Below, in pieces: positions 24,092-32,895 of a DNA stretch of 64,000 nt. A program made the position numbers and the translations under genes. How positions within the stretch are numbered: the stretch's first letter is position 1; the number at the start of each line of letters is the position of its first letter. Below the pieces are notes generated by a model. The model did no database searches. It was not told where the DNA came from and saw only the letters and a program-made list of their open reading frames with translations. The DNA is from Paenibacillus sp. 1781tsa1. Its GTDB lineage: Bacteria > Bacillota > Bacilli > Paenibacillales > Paenibacillaceae. The stretch lies in NCBI RefSeq assembly GCF_024159265.1, contig NZ_JAMYWY010000001.1, positions 4,216,001 through 4,280,000 of the forward strand, in the 5' to 3' direction.

Positions 24092-25606
24092 CTACAGCTT
24101 GTAAATCTCGGTGTATTTGGCTTCCAGATAATCAGCAAGATAATCCGGGTTCAATTCTTCACCCGTTACGGCAACAATCAATTCGGAAGGTGTGCGACTT
24201 TTACCATACCGGTAGATCTTATCTGTAAGCCATTCCTTAATTGGAATCAGATTACCTGCGGCAATAAGGGTATCAAACTCCGGCATTTCCTTGCGCAATG
24301 TATGTAGAATTTGAGCTGCATACATATTACCAAGAGAATACGAAGCAAAGTAACCAAAGTCGCCACCGGACCAGTGAACATCCTGAAGGACACCGTCTCC
24401 ATCATTCGTTGGCATAATACCGAGGTATTCCTTGTATTTTGCATTCCAGGTCTCTGGCAGGTCCTTCACTTCTAAGCCATCGTTAAATAACATTTTCTCA
24501 ATCTCATATCGAATAATAATGTGCAGGTTATATGTCAGTTCATCCGCTTCAATCCGAATAAGTGAACTCTCCACCCGGTTGATTGCACGATAGAAATCTT
24601 CCAGTTCAACCTCGCTCAGTTGCGGGAAATGCTGCTGCAGATCTTTGTAATAGCGTGTCCAGAATGGCAGGCTGCGACCAATCATGTTTTCCCAAAGACG
24701 GGACTGAGACTCATGAATCCCCATGGACGTTCCTTCGGCCAGAAGGGTACCCGCCAGACTGTCATCAATGTTTTGCTCGTACAGGGCATGTCCGCCCTCA
24801 TGCAGTGAACTGAAGACTGCGCTTGCTACATCATCTTGCAGATAATGTGTTGTGATCCGCACATCACCCGGGTTAAGGCCTGTTGCAAAAGGATGAACAC
24901 TCTCGTCCAATCGTCCAGCTTCAAAGTCATAGCCCATTTGTTCCAAGATGAACAGACTGAACTTCTCCTGCTGTTCGGTGTCAAACAACTGATTCAGGAA
25001 CTCTGTATTGGGCTGGTTGTCCGAAGCATTAATCTTCTCTTGCAAAGGTACCAAACGTGCTTTGAGCCGGGCAAATACAGCATCCACTTTCTCAACGGTC
25101 AGATCCGGTTCGTACATATCAAGCAACGTATCATAACGCGTATCCTTTACACCCCAATAATCAATAAACTCCTGTTTGAGCTTAACGATATCTGTCAGAT
25201 ATGGGGAGAACCCGGCAAAATCACTGTTATGCTTGGCATCTTCCCAAGCAGTTTCGGATTTGGCCGTGAGCACAGTATAGGCTTGGACTTTCTCTGGTGG
25301 TACGGATTGACTGCGATCATACTCTTTCTTGCAATCTTGAAGCAGACGACGATCTATATCTTCGAGTTGTTCCAATACCGCTGGAGTAGTCAATACATCC
25401 AGGTAGGTTTTCATGTCAGCCGAGGTTTGCAGCTTGAATGCTTCGGTGGACAACATACCCAGCGTCTCCGAACGAGTCGGAACGCCTTTTTTCGGCGCAC
25501 CTGTGCGCAGATCCCAGTGAAGCAAACCAATGGCTTCATGATAGCTCTTGATTTTACGAGCCAGATTACGGAAGGATTCCAAATGTTCCTGTGTTTGTTT
25601 ATCCAT
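24092..25606 (-). CDS. M32 family metallocarboxypeptidase
   Basis: 504 residues, the normal M32 length. The zinc motif HExxH is present as 'SLHEGGHALYEQN'. The family motif 'WDLRTGAPKKG' near the N-terminus and 'GTSMGIHESQSRLWENMIGRS' and 'DELTYNLHIIIRYEIEK' follow in the expected order. These enzymes remove a range of C-terminal residues from peptides in the cytoplasm; no signal peptide is present. ATG with AGAGGTGAACG upstream. It stands alone, with a terminator at the 3' end. Confidence 0.93.
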   Translation of the reverse strand: MDKQTQEHLESFRNLARKIKSYHEAIGLLHWDLRTGAPKKGVPTRSETLGMLSTEAFKLQTSADMKTYLDVLTTPAVLEQLEDIDRRLLQDCKKEYDRSQSVPPEKVQAYTVLTAKSETAWEDAKHNSDFAGFSPYLTDIVKLKQEFIDYWGVKDTRYDTLLDMYEPDLTVEKVDAVFARLKARLVPLQEKINASDNQPNTEFLNQLFDTEQQEKFSLFILEQMGYDFEAGRLDESVHPFATGLNPGDVRITTHYLQDDVASAVFSSLHEGGHALYEQNIDDSLAGTLLAEGTSMGIHESQSRLWENMIGRSLPFWTRYYKDLQQHFPQLSEVELEDFYRAINRVESSLIRIEADELTYNLHIIIRYEIEKMLFNDGLEVKDLPETWNAKYKEYLGIMPTNDGDGVLQDVHWSGGDFGYFASYSLGNMYAAQILHTLRKEMPEFDTLIAAGNLIPIKEWLTDKIYRYGKSRTPSELIVAVTGEELNPDYLADYLEAKYTEIYKL

Positions 25607-25956
25607 TGTTAACGTTCACCTCTTCAAAAAAAGTTTATTCACCTATTGATGATACTTTTCCTATTGAGTATAATCAACTTTTAACAGAGGCAAATTGCAT
25701 GATCCTCCTCAAGATACGTGTTCCAAAAGTCTGGTTTTCATTACCGAGAAGATAGAAATGAATTTCAACTTCGATGCTGATGATGCCCTTCAGGCATGAT
25801 TTGTAATCAAAAGTGGACTTTTTGAACAACCTCTAAAAGGTTGGAGTAATGCCATTTGCTGACCGTGATACACTATTAACGCAAAGGCGCGTAGGACAAG
25901 CTGCATGAATTGCAAGTGGCCGTGCTCGTCGTATTGGATAACAGGAGGCAATGGAC
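25607..25956. other. Intergenic region between divergent carboxypeptidase and carbonic anhydrase genes
   Basis: About 350 bases with no gene. It should hold the two divergent promoters, but I could not choose a convincing one. A small perfect hairpin ATGCC-CTTCA-GGCAT lies near 25787. Confidence 0.4.
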
Positions 25957-26532
25957 ATGAATAACATTCAAGAGATTTTGGCTTACAACAAATCATTTGT
26001 CGAGACTAAAGAATACGAAAAGTATACGGCTGGCAAGTTTCCAACTAAAAAGATGGTTATCATCACTTGTATGGATACACGTCTGGTGGAAATGCTGCCC
26101 AAGGCTATGAACCTGAAAAACGGTGATGTGAAAATCATCAAAAACGCAGGTGCGATTATCTCTCAACCTTTTGGTAGTGTTATGCGTTCTGTATTGGTTG
26201 CTATCTATGAATTGGGCGCTGATGAGGTGTTGGTGGTAGGTCATACAGAATGTGGTATGGCTTCCCTGCATGCTGAAACGATGATCGGTCACATGACAGA
26301 ACGTGGAATTTCCGAAGAGGTCATGTCTACGCTTGAAAATTCCGGCATTCGTCTGAAAAAGTGGCTGCGCGGGTTTGACAGTGTTGAAGAAGGGGTAAAA
26401 GGAACTGTGGAAGTGATCAAGAAGCATCCATTACTTCCTCCCAATGTACCCGTTCACGGCATGGTTATCGATTCTGCCACAGGTGAGCTTAATCTTGTCG
26501 CTGAAGGGTATGGACAACAGGCATCTCTCTAA
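25957..26532 (+). CDS. Beta-carbonic anhydrase
   Basis: 191 residues; of two in-frame ATGs the second (25957) is correctly spaced from AGGAGG. Zinc ligands are visible as Cys in 'TCMDTRL' and His/Cys in 'GHTECGM', with the Asp-Arg pair of the active site in 'MDTR'. It interconverts CO2 and bicarbonate. The sequence belongs to the short beta class typical of Firmicutes. A terminator follows directly. Confidence 0.93.
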   Translation: MNNIQEILAYNKSFVETKEYEKYTAGKFPTKKMVIITCMDTRLVEMLPKAMNLKNGDVKIIKNAGAIISQPFGSVMRSVLVAIYELGADEVLVVGHTECGMASLHAETMIGHMTERGISEEVMSTLENSGIRLKKWLRGFDSVEEGVKGTVEVIKKHPLLPPNVPVHGMVIDSATGELNLVAEGYGQQASL

Positions 26533-26542
26533 ATGGTTTGGA

Positions 26543-26571
26543 GTGCGGACCTTATGGTTCGCACTTTTTTT
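26543..26571 (+). terminator. Terminator after the carbonic anhydrase gene
   Basis: GTGCGGACC/GGTTCGCAC stem (one mismatch) with a 4-nt loop, then TTTTTTT. Confidence 0.85.
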
Positions 26572-26704
26572 GTCTAAATTAAGGCGGTTGCTCTATCTGG
26601 TTGTCAAACCATACAGTTTCAGTGTACACTTTTATGAAAGCGGTCAAAGAAAATGAAATCAATTGTTTTCTCTGACCTAGCCCTAATATTAAGGAGACAT
26701 GTGC

Positions 26705-27271
26705 ATGAACATACTTTCCTACGGATTACTCGGGCTGCTTACCCGCGAGGAGTCATCGGGCTATGATCTAATGCTGAAAATCCAGCCACATTGGCAGGCA
26801 AAACACAGCCAGATCTACCCACTCCTGTCCAAGATGGAAAACGATGAGTTATTGGCCTCCCGCTGGGTACAACAGTCTGACAAACCGGATAAGAAAATGT
26901 ACGCGGTTACGGAAAAAGGCATTGAAAAGCTCTTGGAATGGATGATCACTCCTGTTACCGCACCGGTTACACGCGATGAATTTAATTTGCGTATTTTGTG
27001 TGTTGGCATAGCGGAAGACGGAAGCATGAGACGCATTCTCAATGAGCGTAAAAGCTGGTTTATGGAACGTATACGGTACTTCGAGGATCTGAAGTCACGT
27101 ATACCTCTGGATAATCTTCGTGTAGGCAATCGAGATTTTGGAAGCTACATCCTGGTACAAAAAGGGTTAATGCATGCGCAAACAGGTCTGGAATGGTGCC
27201 ATTGGGTTACCCAATTGCTTGATGGTCAAGCTGCAATCCAAGACCCCAGTCCAAGCGTTTCAGAAATTTAA
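26705..27271 (+). CDS. PadR family transcriptional regulator
   Basis: 188 residues; the ATG at 26705 is 8 bases from AAGGAG, the one at 26699 only 2. Winged-helix pattern 'LLTREESSGYDLMLKI', 'SQIYPLLSKMENDELL' and 'KMYAVTEKGIEKLLEW' is diagnostic of PadR, followed by the C-terminal helical dimer domain (Vir_act_alpha_C). Usually a repressor of its own or a neighbouring transporter or detoxification gene. No obvious target lies next to it; the following membrane protein is about 100 bases downstream on the same strand. Confidence 0.9.
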   Translation: MNILSYGLLGLLTREESSGYDLMLKIQPHWQAKHSQIYPLLSKMENDELLASRWVQQSDKPDKKMYAVTEKGIEKLLEWMITPVTAPVTRDEFNLRILCVGIAEDGSMRRILNERKSWFMERIRYFEDLKSRIPLDNLRVGNRDFGSYILVQKGLMHAQTGLEWCHWVTQLLDGQAAIQDPSPSVSEI

Positions 27272-27369
27272 TAAAATTTGAAACGTTCCTGTAAGTTAAC
27301 CGTATTACTTGAGTAAGGCCCAATTTTGGGCGAATCAAACAAATTAATCGGGGGGTTACGATCTTTACA

Positions 27370-27873
27370 ATGAAGAAAAAATTCGGAGTTAAACATCTAA
27401 TGATGGTATTTATGGCCTTTACATTATTGTTCGCAACAGTGGGAGTAACGAATCCGGATTCTGCGGATGCAAGACGTGGTGGCGGATTCAAATCCGGTAC
27501 AAAAAGTTATACCAACACACCTAAGAAATCCGACTCCAACAGCAACGTGAATCAATCCAATTCCGGTAATAACTCCGGTACTGGTGCAGCTGCAACTCGT
27601 GGTGGTGGATTCTTCGGCGGTGGCGGCGGATTCATGAAAGGCATGATGCTTGGTGGTCTTGCTGGTATGATGTTCGGTGGATTGTTCGGTGGCATGGGCG
27701 CCCTGGGTAACATCCTTGGATTGCTCGTGAACGTTGCAGCCATCATGTTGATTGTTATGCTAGCTATGGCACTCTTCAGAGCCATCTCCAATCGTCGTAA
27801 ACCTGCAGCAGATGGCCGTTATGACCGCCGCAATGATCGTGATGATGACCGTAACAGAAACGGACGGTACTAA
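27370..27873 (+). CDS. Gly-rich membrane protein (Tim44-like N-terminal type)
   Basis: 167 residues. Signal-anchor at residues 8-28, 'DARRGGGFKSG' just after it, a Ser/Asn-rich spacer, then a Gly/Met/Phe-rich stretch ('GGGFFGGGGGFMKGMMLGG') and a transmembrane helix around 117-138, ending in Arg/Asp repeats. Proteins with the SADARRGGG start and Gly-rich helix are often annotated as Tim44-like in Bacillales; function unknown. A G-rich site (GGGGGG) lies 14 bases before the ATG, longer than usual. The next gene starts 6 bases downstream, so they probably form an operon. Confidence 0.65.
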   Translation: MKKKFGVKHLMMVFMAFTLLFATVGVTNPDSADARRGGGFKSGTKSYTNTPKKSDSNSNVNQSNSGNNSGTGAAATRGGGFFGGGGGFMKGMMLGGLAGMMFGGLFGGMGALGNILGLLVNVAAIMLIVMLAMALFRAISNRRKPAADGRYDRRNDRDDDRNRNGRY

Positions 27874-27878
27874 TCTCT

Positions 27879-28157
27879 ATGGTTCTGAGCATGGATGAAA
27901 TTGTGAATGCAATCTGTATTCATATGGCAGAACGTAAGGGTGTACGTCCAACCGATGTCAACGTAGAACTGAGCTGGGAAGAAGATACCGGTTATTCCGC
28001 TGAAGTTTGGATTCAAGGCCGCAGTCAATATCTGGTGGAGTCCAATATGATTGAAGCGATTCTTCGCTACCTGCACAGTGAATACAACATCCGGGCGTAC
28101 CGTGAGAACGTACGACTTGATCTGGATGAAGAGATCACAGCGATTGTTAATCAATAA
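27879..28157 (+). CDS. DUF2653 (YxcD-like) family protein
   Basis: 92 residues, compact alpha/beta, no membrane segment. 'MDEIVNAICIHMAERKGVRPTDV' and the two acidic strands after it match the YxcD/DUF2653 family of unknown function. Starts 6 bases after the membrane-protein stop; the ATG at 27891 is an alternative start. The pairing of these two families on one transcript suggests a functional link. Confidence 0.7.
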   Translation: MVLSMDEIVNAICIHMAERKGVRPTDVNVELSWEEDTGYSAEVWIQGRSQYLVESNMIEAILRYLHSEYNIRAYRENVRLDLDEEITAIVNQ

Positions 28158-28185
28158 ACTAGGTCAAGCACTGACCTGTTATACA

Positions 28186-28236
28186 AAAGACCGTCTCCAC
28201 TCTGTCGCCTGACAGAGATGGAAGACGGTCTTTTTG
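28186..28236 (+). terminator. Strong terminator after the DUF2653 gene
   Basis: AAAGACCGTCT and AGACGGTCTTT enclose a second CTCTGTC/GACAGAG stem; then TTTTTG. Bidirectional action toward the converging tyrS is possible. Confidence 0.9.
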
Positions 28237-28312
28237 TTTCTGTATTTGTGACTTTATTTGTACCTATATTGTAGTCTCTTACGTATCTGGGTTACGTTCT
28301 ATTTCTTGGAAA

Positions 28313-29575
28313 CTATGATTGAAGTTTAACCAGGCTGTAATTCTTTTTACCTTTACGGATAATGATAAATTTACCGCCAATCGCATGCTCTGCAGACACC
28401 GTGAATTCAAGCTCCGTGATTTTCTCACCATTCATGGAAATTGCACCTTTGGTGACATCCTCACGCGCCTGGCGCTTGGATGGCTCCAGACCCAGATCTA
28501 CGAGCCAGTCCACGATATTTTTGGCTTCGCCGTCCGTTTCAAATGTTGGCATTTCCTTGAAACCCTGCTCGATTTCGTCTGCTGTCAGGGAACGGATATC
28601 ACCACTGAACAGCGCCGCTGTAATACGCTTAGCCTGTTCGAGCATCTCTTCGCCGTGAACGAATTTTGTCATTTCTTCCGCGAGTGCTTTCTGCGCTTCA
28701 CGTCTGTGCGGTTCTGTCTCTACCTTTTCAGCCAAAGCTTCAATTTCTTCTTTGCTCAGGAAGGTAAAGTATTTCAAGTATTTGATCACATCACGGTCAT
28801 CTGTATTCGCCCAGAACTGGTAGAACTCAAATGGTGTCGTTTTGTTCGGATCAAGCCAGATTGCGCCGCCAGCTGTTTTACCAAATTTCGTACCGTCGGA
28901 TTTGAGCATCAGCGGAATAGTCAGACCGTACGCCTTCGCTTCAGATCCTTCTTTTTTACGAATCAGATCAAGACCACTCGTGATATTCCCCCATTGATCA
29001 GAACCGCCAATTTGAAGCTGTACATCTTCGTTCTGGAACAGGTGCAGGTAGTCGAGGGATTGAAGGATCTGGTAGGAGAACTCGGTAAACGAGATTCCGC
29101 CTTCCAGTCTGCTTGCCACTACATCCTTAGCCAGCATGGTGTTGAGGTTAAAGTTTTTGCCGTAGTCACGCAAAAATTCAATGACATTGATTTTGTGCGT
29201 CCAATCGTAGTTGTTCACCATGCGAACCTGATTATCCCCGTCTGTTACAAACAACTTCTTCATCTGCGCTGTCAGTGCATCCACATTCTCCTGCACTTGC
29301 TCCATCGTTTGCAAAGAACGCTCTGCCTGACGACCACTTGGATCACCAATCGTGCCCGTAGCTCCACCAATCAAAATGACTGGACGATGTCCTGCCAGTT
29401 GAAAACGTTTCAGCATCATAAAGGGAATTAGATGTCCAATATGCATGCTATCTCCCGTTGGGTCAACACCGCAGTACAAAGAAACGGACTTTGTTTCCGT
29501 CAATTCACGTAATCCCTCAGCATCCGTCTGCTGGTTAATGGCGTCACGCCACTGTAGTTCATCAATAATATTCAT
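28313..29575 (-). CDS. tyrS: Tyrosine-tRNA ligase
   Basis: 420 residues, standard bacterial TyrRS length. HIGH motif 'HIGHLIPF', tyrosine pocket 'YSYQILQSLDYLHL'-type segment ('FSYQILQSLDYLHLF' region), and the KMSKS-equivalent 'KFGKT'. The C-terminal S4 RNA-binding domain spans about the last 65 residues ('PSKRQAREDVTKGAISMNGEK'). It charges tRNA-Tyr. ATG with AGGGGTTATACGA upstream. Expression is governed by the T-box leader in front of it. Confidence 0.97.
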   Translation of the reverse strand: MNIIDELQWRDAINQQTDAEGLRELTETKSVSLYCGVDPTGDSMHIGHLIPFMMLKRFQLAGHRPVILIGGATGTIGDPSGRQAERSLQTMEQVQENVDALTAQMKKLFVTDGDNQVRMVNNYDWTHKINVIEFLRDYGKNFNLNTMLAKDVVASRLEGGISFTEFSYQILQSLDYLHLFQNEDVQLQIGGSDQWGNITSGLDLIRKKEGSEAKAYGLTIPLMLKSDGTKFGKTAGGAIWLDPNKTTPFEFYQFWANTDDRDVIKYLKYFTFLSKEEIEALAEKVETEPHRREAQKALAEEMTKFVHGEEMLEQAKRITAALFSGDIRSLTADEIEQGFKEMPTFETDGEAKNIVDWLVDLGLEPSKRQAREDVTKGAISMNGEKITELEFTVSAEHAIGGKFIIIRKGKKNYSLVKLQS

Positions 29576-29649
29576 TCGTATAACCCCTTTTCTATCCTCA
29601 AAATTCAGTCATGATCTACGTTAAATTACGAAATTACACGCTGGAACGG

Positions 29650-29930
29650 CTTTTTTGGACACAAAAAAATCGCCTCCTTGTCTTCATTAGACACAGGGAC
29701 GATTATCATAACCGTGGTACCACCCAAATTGCATGGACAACACGTAACCTTAACACGTTATCCATACCACTTTTGGCAATATATCGTTTGCCCATCCGCT
29801 TGGCATTACCCAAGTACTCCAGAGTGTAATTCGCAGCCCTTGTATGTATCAGGTTCCATCAACCCCTGACTTTCTGTAACAGGGACAAAGCCGCTACTGC
29901 GCTCTATCAACGTAATTCATGTATTCAATT
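29650..29930 (-). promoter_or_regulatory. T-box leader of tyrS
   Basis: The T-box sequence GGGTGGTACCACGGT is at 29725-29711. It is followed by an intrinsic terminator (29703-29669: ATCGTCCCTGTGTCT with its partner) and a T-run. A likely specifier codon is UAC (29828-29826, in GAATTACACTC), matching tyrosine. Uncharged tRNA-Tyr should stabilise the antiterminator and allow tyrS transcription. Stem I occupies roughly 29800-29920. Confidence 0.92.
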
Positions 29931-29937
29931 TATAGCA

Positions 29938-29966
29938 AGTATAGCCGAACGTTTCAGTCATTGCAA
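29938..29966 (-). promoter_or_regulatory. Sigma-A promoter of the tyrS leader
   Basis: TTGCAA (29966-29961), 17-base spacer, TATACT (29943-29938) on the minus strand: close to consensus and placed immediately before the T-box leader. Confidence 0.85.
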
Positions 29967-30018
29967 GACCAAGTATGCAATCCTTTGACAGAACAACCGA
30001 TGCTTAGTTAAAACCAGA

Positions 30019-30468
30019 TTATATAATCATCATGTTCAATTTTCCGTGATAATAACCATAAGCTTTCTCCGCGATCTGATCCTCATTATTCCAAAATTGC
30101 TGATCCAGCTCATCTAATTGGTGCTCTTGTTCCTTTGTCAGTAATTTAGGAATGTCCCATAATCCAGTAAGCCTTTCATCCTCTTTCAAATGCTCAATGC
30201 AGCCGTATGCTGAGGTAATAATCTCCACGACTTGAGTCGCACCAATGATATGTAATGCCCGCAACGCGTAACGGTATACCTCTTCCCCCCAGTTGCAGAA
30301 AAACTGTATAAAACCGCCATTAAAGACATCCGCCTCTAACAGCCATAAAGCAGCAATATCCTGCTCGTTCGAATTCAACGAAGCCCATCCCTGTTCAGAT
30401 TCATTCCTTTTTTCGACAAATAATACAGCATACTCATACCAAATATCATTGATATCTTGCTCGTTCAC
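30019..30468 (-). CDS. DMP19 (DUF4375) family protein
   Basis: 149 residues from a GTG at 30468 with GTGAGG upstream. 'ADVFNGGFIQFFCNWGEEVYRYALRAL' is the characteristic DMP19/DUF4375 motif. Such small acidic proteins are common in Firmicutes, and some appear near polymorphic-toxin immunity genes. The preceding gene, 20 bases upstream, looks like an Imm63-type immunity protein. No toxin is visible nearby. Biochemical role unknown. Confidence 0.7.
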   Translation of the reverse strand: MNEQDINDIWYEYAVLFVEKRNESEQGWASLNSNEQDIAALWLLEADVFNGGFIQFFCNWGEEVYRYALRALHIIGATQVVEIITSAYGCIEHLKEDERLTGLWDIPKLLTKEQEHQLDELDQQFWNNEDQIAEKAYGYYHGKLNMMII

Positions 30469-30488
30469 GTAACACACCTCACTTTTCT

Positions 30489-30932
30489 TTATTCCGAGCT
30501 CTCTAACTCCTGACGTTTCCCCGTCTGATACCAATGTAAATATGGATCACCGATCTGCTGGAAAGCTTCCTGAACACCCCTGTTCAGTTCCTTCATGACT
30601 TCATCCGTATAGTTCAAATGCGTCTGTTTATTATCTACACCATGTCTTTCCAACAACTCTACATGCGTCGCGGTGAAAATAATATCCTCCAGCAGCCAAT
30701 AGATGACTTCATCCGGCTGTTTTACCCTTTTCTCTAACGAGACGAGACCACGTTCGTATATTCGAACAATATACGTATCTTTTCCACACTCTACATAGGG
30801 CACACCGTCCCATTTAAAGGTCTCATACAAGCGGTTAACATAGTTCTGCATCTGTTCCCTGCGGAAAGGTGTTCGCTCTAAAAGCTCTAAAAGAATGTCT
30901 GCCATTTGTTCTTTGCTTAACATGTTGGACAT
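30489..30932 (-). CDS. Possible Imm63-type immunity protein
   Basis: 147 residues, soluble, with AGGTGCATTC before the ATG. 'FKWDGVPYVECGKDTYIVRIYERG' followed by 'DEVIYWLLEDIIFTATHVEL' resembles the Imm63 family of immunity proteins that protect against secreted or contact-delivered toxins. Charged and without membrane segments, so it would bind a toxin in the cytoplasm. Family call is from memory of motifs and moderate in confidence. Paired with the DMP19 gene downstream; no cognate toxin in the window. Confidence 0.5.
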   Translation of the reverse strand: MSNMLSKEQMADILLELLERTPFRREQMQNYVNRLYETFKWDGVPYVECGKDTYIVRIYERGLVSLEKRVKQPDEVIYWLLEDIIFTATHVELLERHGVDNKQTHLNYTDEVMKELNRGVQEAFQQIGDPYLHWYQTGKRQELESSE

Positions 30933-31040
30933 GAATGCACCTGCCTATATAAAAGTAAATCTCTACTTTTCTCGTTATTGCATGACATGCTCGGATTCAA
31001 TATAAATGTTGGATTTTAACGTCGATTACAGAGTGTAAAT

Positions 31041-31063
31041 GAAAAAGCTGCCAAAGGCAGCCT
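31041..31063 (-). terminator. Terminator after selO
   Basis: GCTGCC/GGCAGC stem with 3-nt loop, followed by TTTTTC on the minus strand. Confidence 0.85.
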
Positions 31064-31082
31064 CTTCTTCCACACCGTTCAA

Positions 31083-32552
31083 TCAGGTCCCACAAAAAGT
31101 CTGATACGAAGTATTGCATTGTGCAGGCAGTTCTGCATATTCAGCCTGTTCAGGTGAATGTGCGAACGGATCTGAAAGTACAGCCAAAAGCTTCTCCATT
31201 ACGCTAAGATCCCCATGATTCTCTGCTCGCTCAAGGGCTTCCTCGACCCGATGATTACGGGGAATGACCGCTGGATTGCTCGTTCTCATCAACTGCTTAG
31301 AGACTTCCTTCTCACCTTGCTGTCTGTCTAATCTTGCTTGCCAGCGCTCATGCCATTCAGCAAATTCTGACGTGCCAAACCAAGCTGTTCCTTCCAATGT
31401 ATCAAAGGTCAAAGCCAGGAACGTATTGGTGTAATCTGCACTATGCTTCTCCATGAGTTCAAGAAGATCCTTGACCAAGGCTTCATCTTCGGCCTCTTCA
31501 TCTAACAAGCCCAGTTTGGAACGCATCCCCTTGAGCCAATGATGATGGTACAATTCTGAAAATTGTGCGATGGCATCTTGCGCGAGTTGCACCGCCTGCT
31601 CTTCATCTTCGTGCAACAGCGGCAGAAGCGTCTCGGCAAATCGAGCCAAATTCCAACCGGCAATATACGGTTGATTGCCATAAGCATAGCGACCTTGTCT
31701 GTCAATGGAGCTAAATACGGTCGAAGGATTGTAAGCATCCATAAAGGCGCATGGGCCATAATCAATGGTCTCACCACTAATAGCCATGTTATCCGTGTTC
31801 ATCACGCCATGAATGAAACCAACTCGCTGCCACTGGGCAATGAGAGCCGCCTGCCGCTTAATCACTTCCTGAAGGAGCAGAAGATAACGATTTTCAGCTT
31901 GAGCAACCTCAGGAAAATGTCGATGCAACGTGTAATCAGCCAACGCCCGAAGATCTTCAACAGACCCCCATCTGGCTGCGTACTGGAAGGTTGCTACTCG
32001 GATGTGACTGGATGCCACACGAGTCAAGATAGCCCCAGGTCGCTCTGTTTCGCGAATAATATTTTCTCCTGTAGCCACCACCGCCAGACTGCGAGTCGTT
32101 GGAATACCTAGTGCATTCATCGCTTCACTAATGATATACTCACGCAACATGGGTCCAACAGCAGCTCGTCCATCCCCTCCACGGGAGTAGGGTGTTCTTC
32201 CTGAACCTTTCAGCTGGATATCCACTCGCTCGCCCTGTGGCGTAATCTGTTCTCCCAGCAGCAAAGCCCTTCCATCACCAAGCATGTTAAAATTGCCAAA
32301 TTGATGTCCTGCGTAGGCCTGAGCTAAAGGCTCGGCTCCTTCCGGAACCAGGTTACCTGCAAAAATTTCCGCTCCTTCATCACTGTCAAGAGACTCCACA
32401 TCCAGTCCCAAGCTGGAGGCAAGCAGTCTATTAAAAATGATTAGCTTTGGTGATTCAACAGGCACTGCGCCCTGACGTGTAAAAAAGGGTTGCGGTAATT
32501 GCGCATAACTATTGTCCAAATTCCATCCTTTGTTCAACGTTTCTTGTTGCAT
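31083..32552 (-). CDS. selO: Protein adenylyltransferase SelO (YdiU)
   Basis: 489 residues from ATG 32552 with AAAGGAG upstream; the extension to 32588 lacks support. Pseudokinase signatures are clear: 'AQAYAGHQFGNFNMLGDGRALLLGE', 'QLKGSGRTPYSRGGDGRA' and 'HGVMNTDNMAISGETIDYGP' (the N and D metal ligands). SelO transfers AMP from ATP to Ser, Thr and Tyr of target proteins and is linked to redox stress. The eukaryotic C-terminal selenocysteine is replaced here by a Cys near the end ('YQTFCGT'), as in many bacteria. Confidence 0.95.
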   Translation of the reverse strand: MQQETLNKGWNLDNSYAQLPQPFFTRQGAVPVESPKLIIFNRLLASSLGLDVESLDSDEGAEIFAGNLVPEGAEPLAQAYAGHQFGNFNMLGDGRALLLGEQITPQGERVDIQLKGSGRTPYSRGGDGRAAVGPMLREYIISEAMNALGIPTTRSLAVVATGENIIRETERPGAILTRVASSHIRVATFQYAARWGSVEDLRALADYTLHRHFPEVAQAENRYLLLLQEVIKRQAALIAQWQRVGFIHGVMNTDNMAISGETIDYGPCAFMDAYNPSTVFSSIDRQGRYAYGNQPYIAGWNLARFAETLLPLLHEDEEQAVQLAQDAIAQFSELYHHHWLKGMRSKLGLLDEEAEDEALVKDLLELMEKHSADYTNTFLALTFDTLEGTAWFGTSEFAEWHERWQARLDRQQGEKEVSKQLMRTSNPAVIPRNHRVEEALERAENHGDLSVMEKLLAVLSDPFAHSPEQAEYAELPAQCNTSYQTFCGT

Positions 32553-32780
32553 GGTGATCACAACTCCTTTTCTGTACCAAGGGATCATCCCCAGGTTTTA
32601 TTTTAGCCTTGTAAACCAATGCTCATTTATGTAGTCGCATGGAAATTCAATTCAAGAGGTTGTTGACTTAACCGAACATATAAAATGTTCTTGATGAAAC
32701 TTTAGCATATTTGCATTCCTTTTGCATTCCTCACGAATAGTCACTTTGATAAGGGAACTACCACATTGTTGGTTTCGCGC
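32553..32780. other. Intergenic region upstream of selO
   Basis: About 230 bases between selO and the permease terminator. AT-rich, no gene; expected to contain the selO promoter but no clear -10/-35 pair was chosen. Confidence 0.4.
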
Positions 32781-32855
32781 AAAAAAATCCAAGAAGTTTC
32801 TTGGCCAAGTGGAGTCATTTCCTTTCATTCCACTTCCCAGAAAACCTTCTTGGAT
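32781..32855 (-). terminator. Very long hairpin terminator after the permease gene
   Basis: GATCCAAGAAGGTTTTCTGG and CCAAGAAACTTCTTGGATT (minus strand) form an extended imperfect stem that continues through AAGTGGA/TCCACTT to an ~18-nt loop, nearly 30 bp in all, followed by TTTTTTT. It is much longer than a usual intrinsic terminator. Confidence 0.8.
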
Positions 32856-32895
32856 CTGTTCCGTTTACGCTATGACATGTATGTTATGACAAGAA

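Noticed and set aside
24836..25612. A 258-codon plus-strand frame opposite the M32 carboxypeptidase
   Set aside because: Antisense shadow of a well-supported gene; no ribosome site or recognisable domain.
28319..29431. A 370-codon open frame on the plus strand opposite tyrS
   Set aside because: It is antisense to a certain tyrosyl-tRNA synthetase, has no family features and is Phe/Cys/Arg-rich as expected for a shadow frame.
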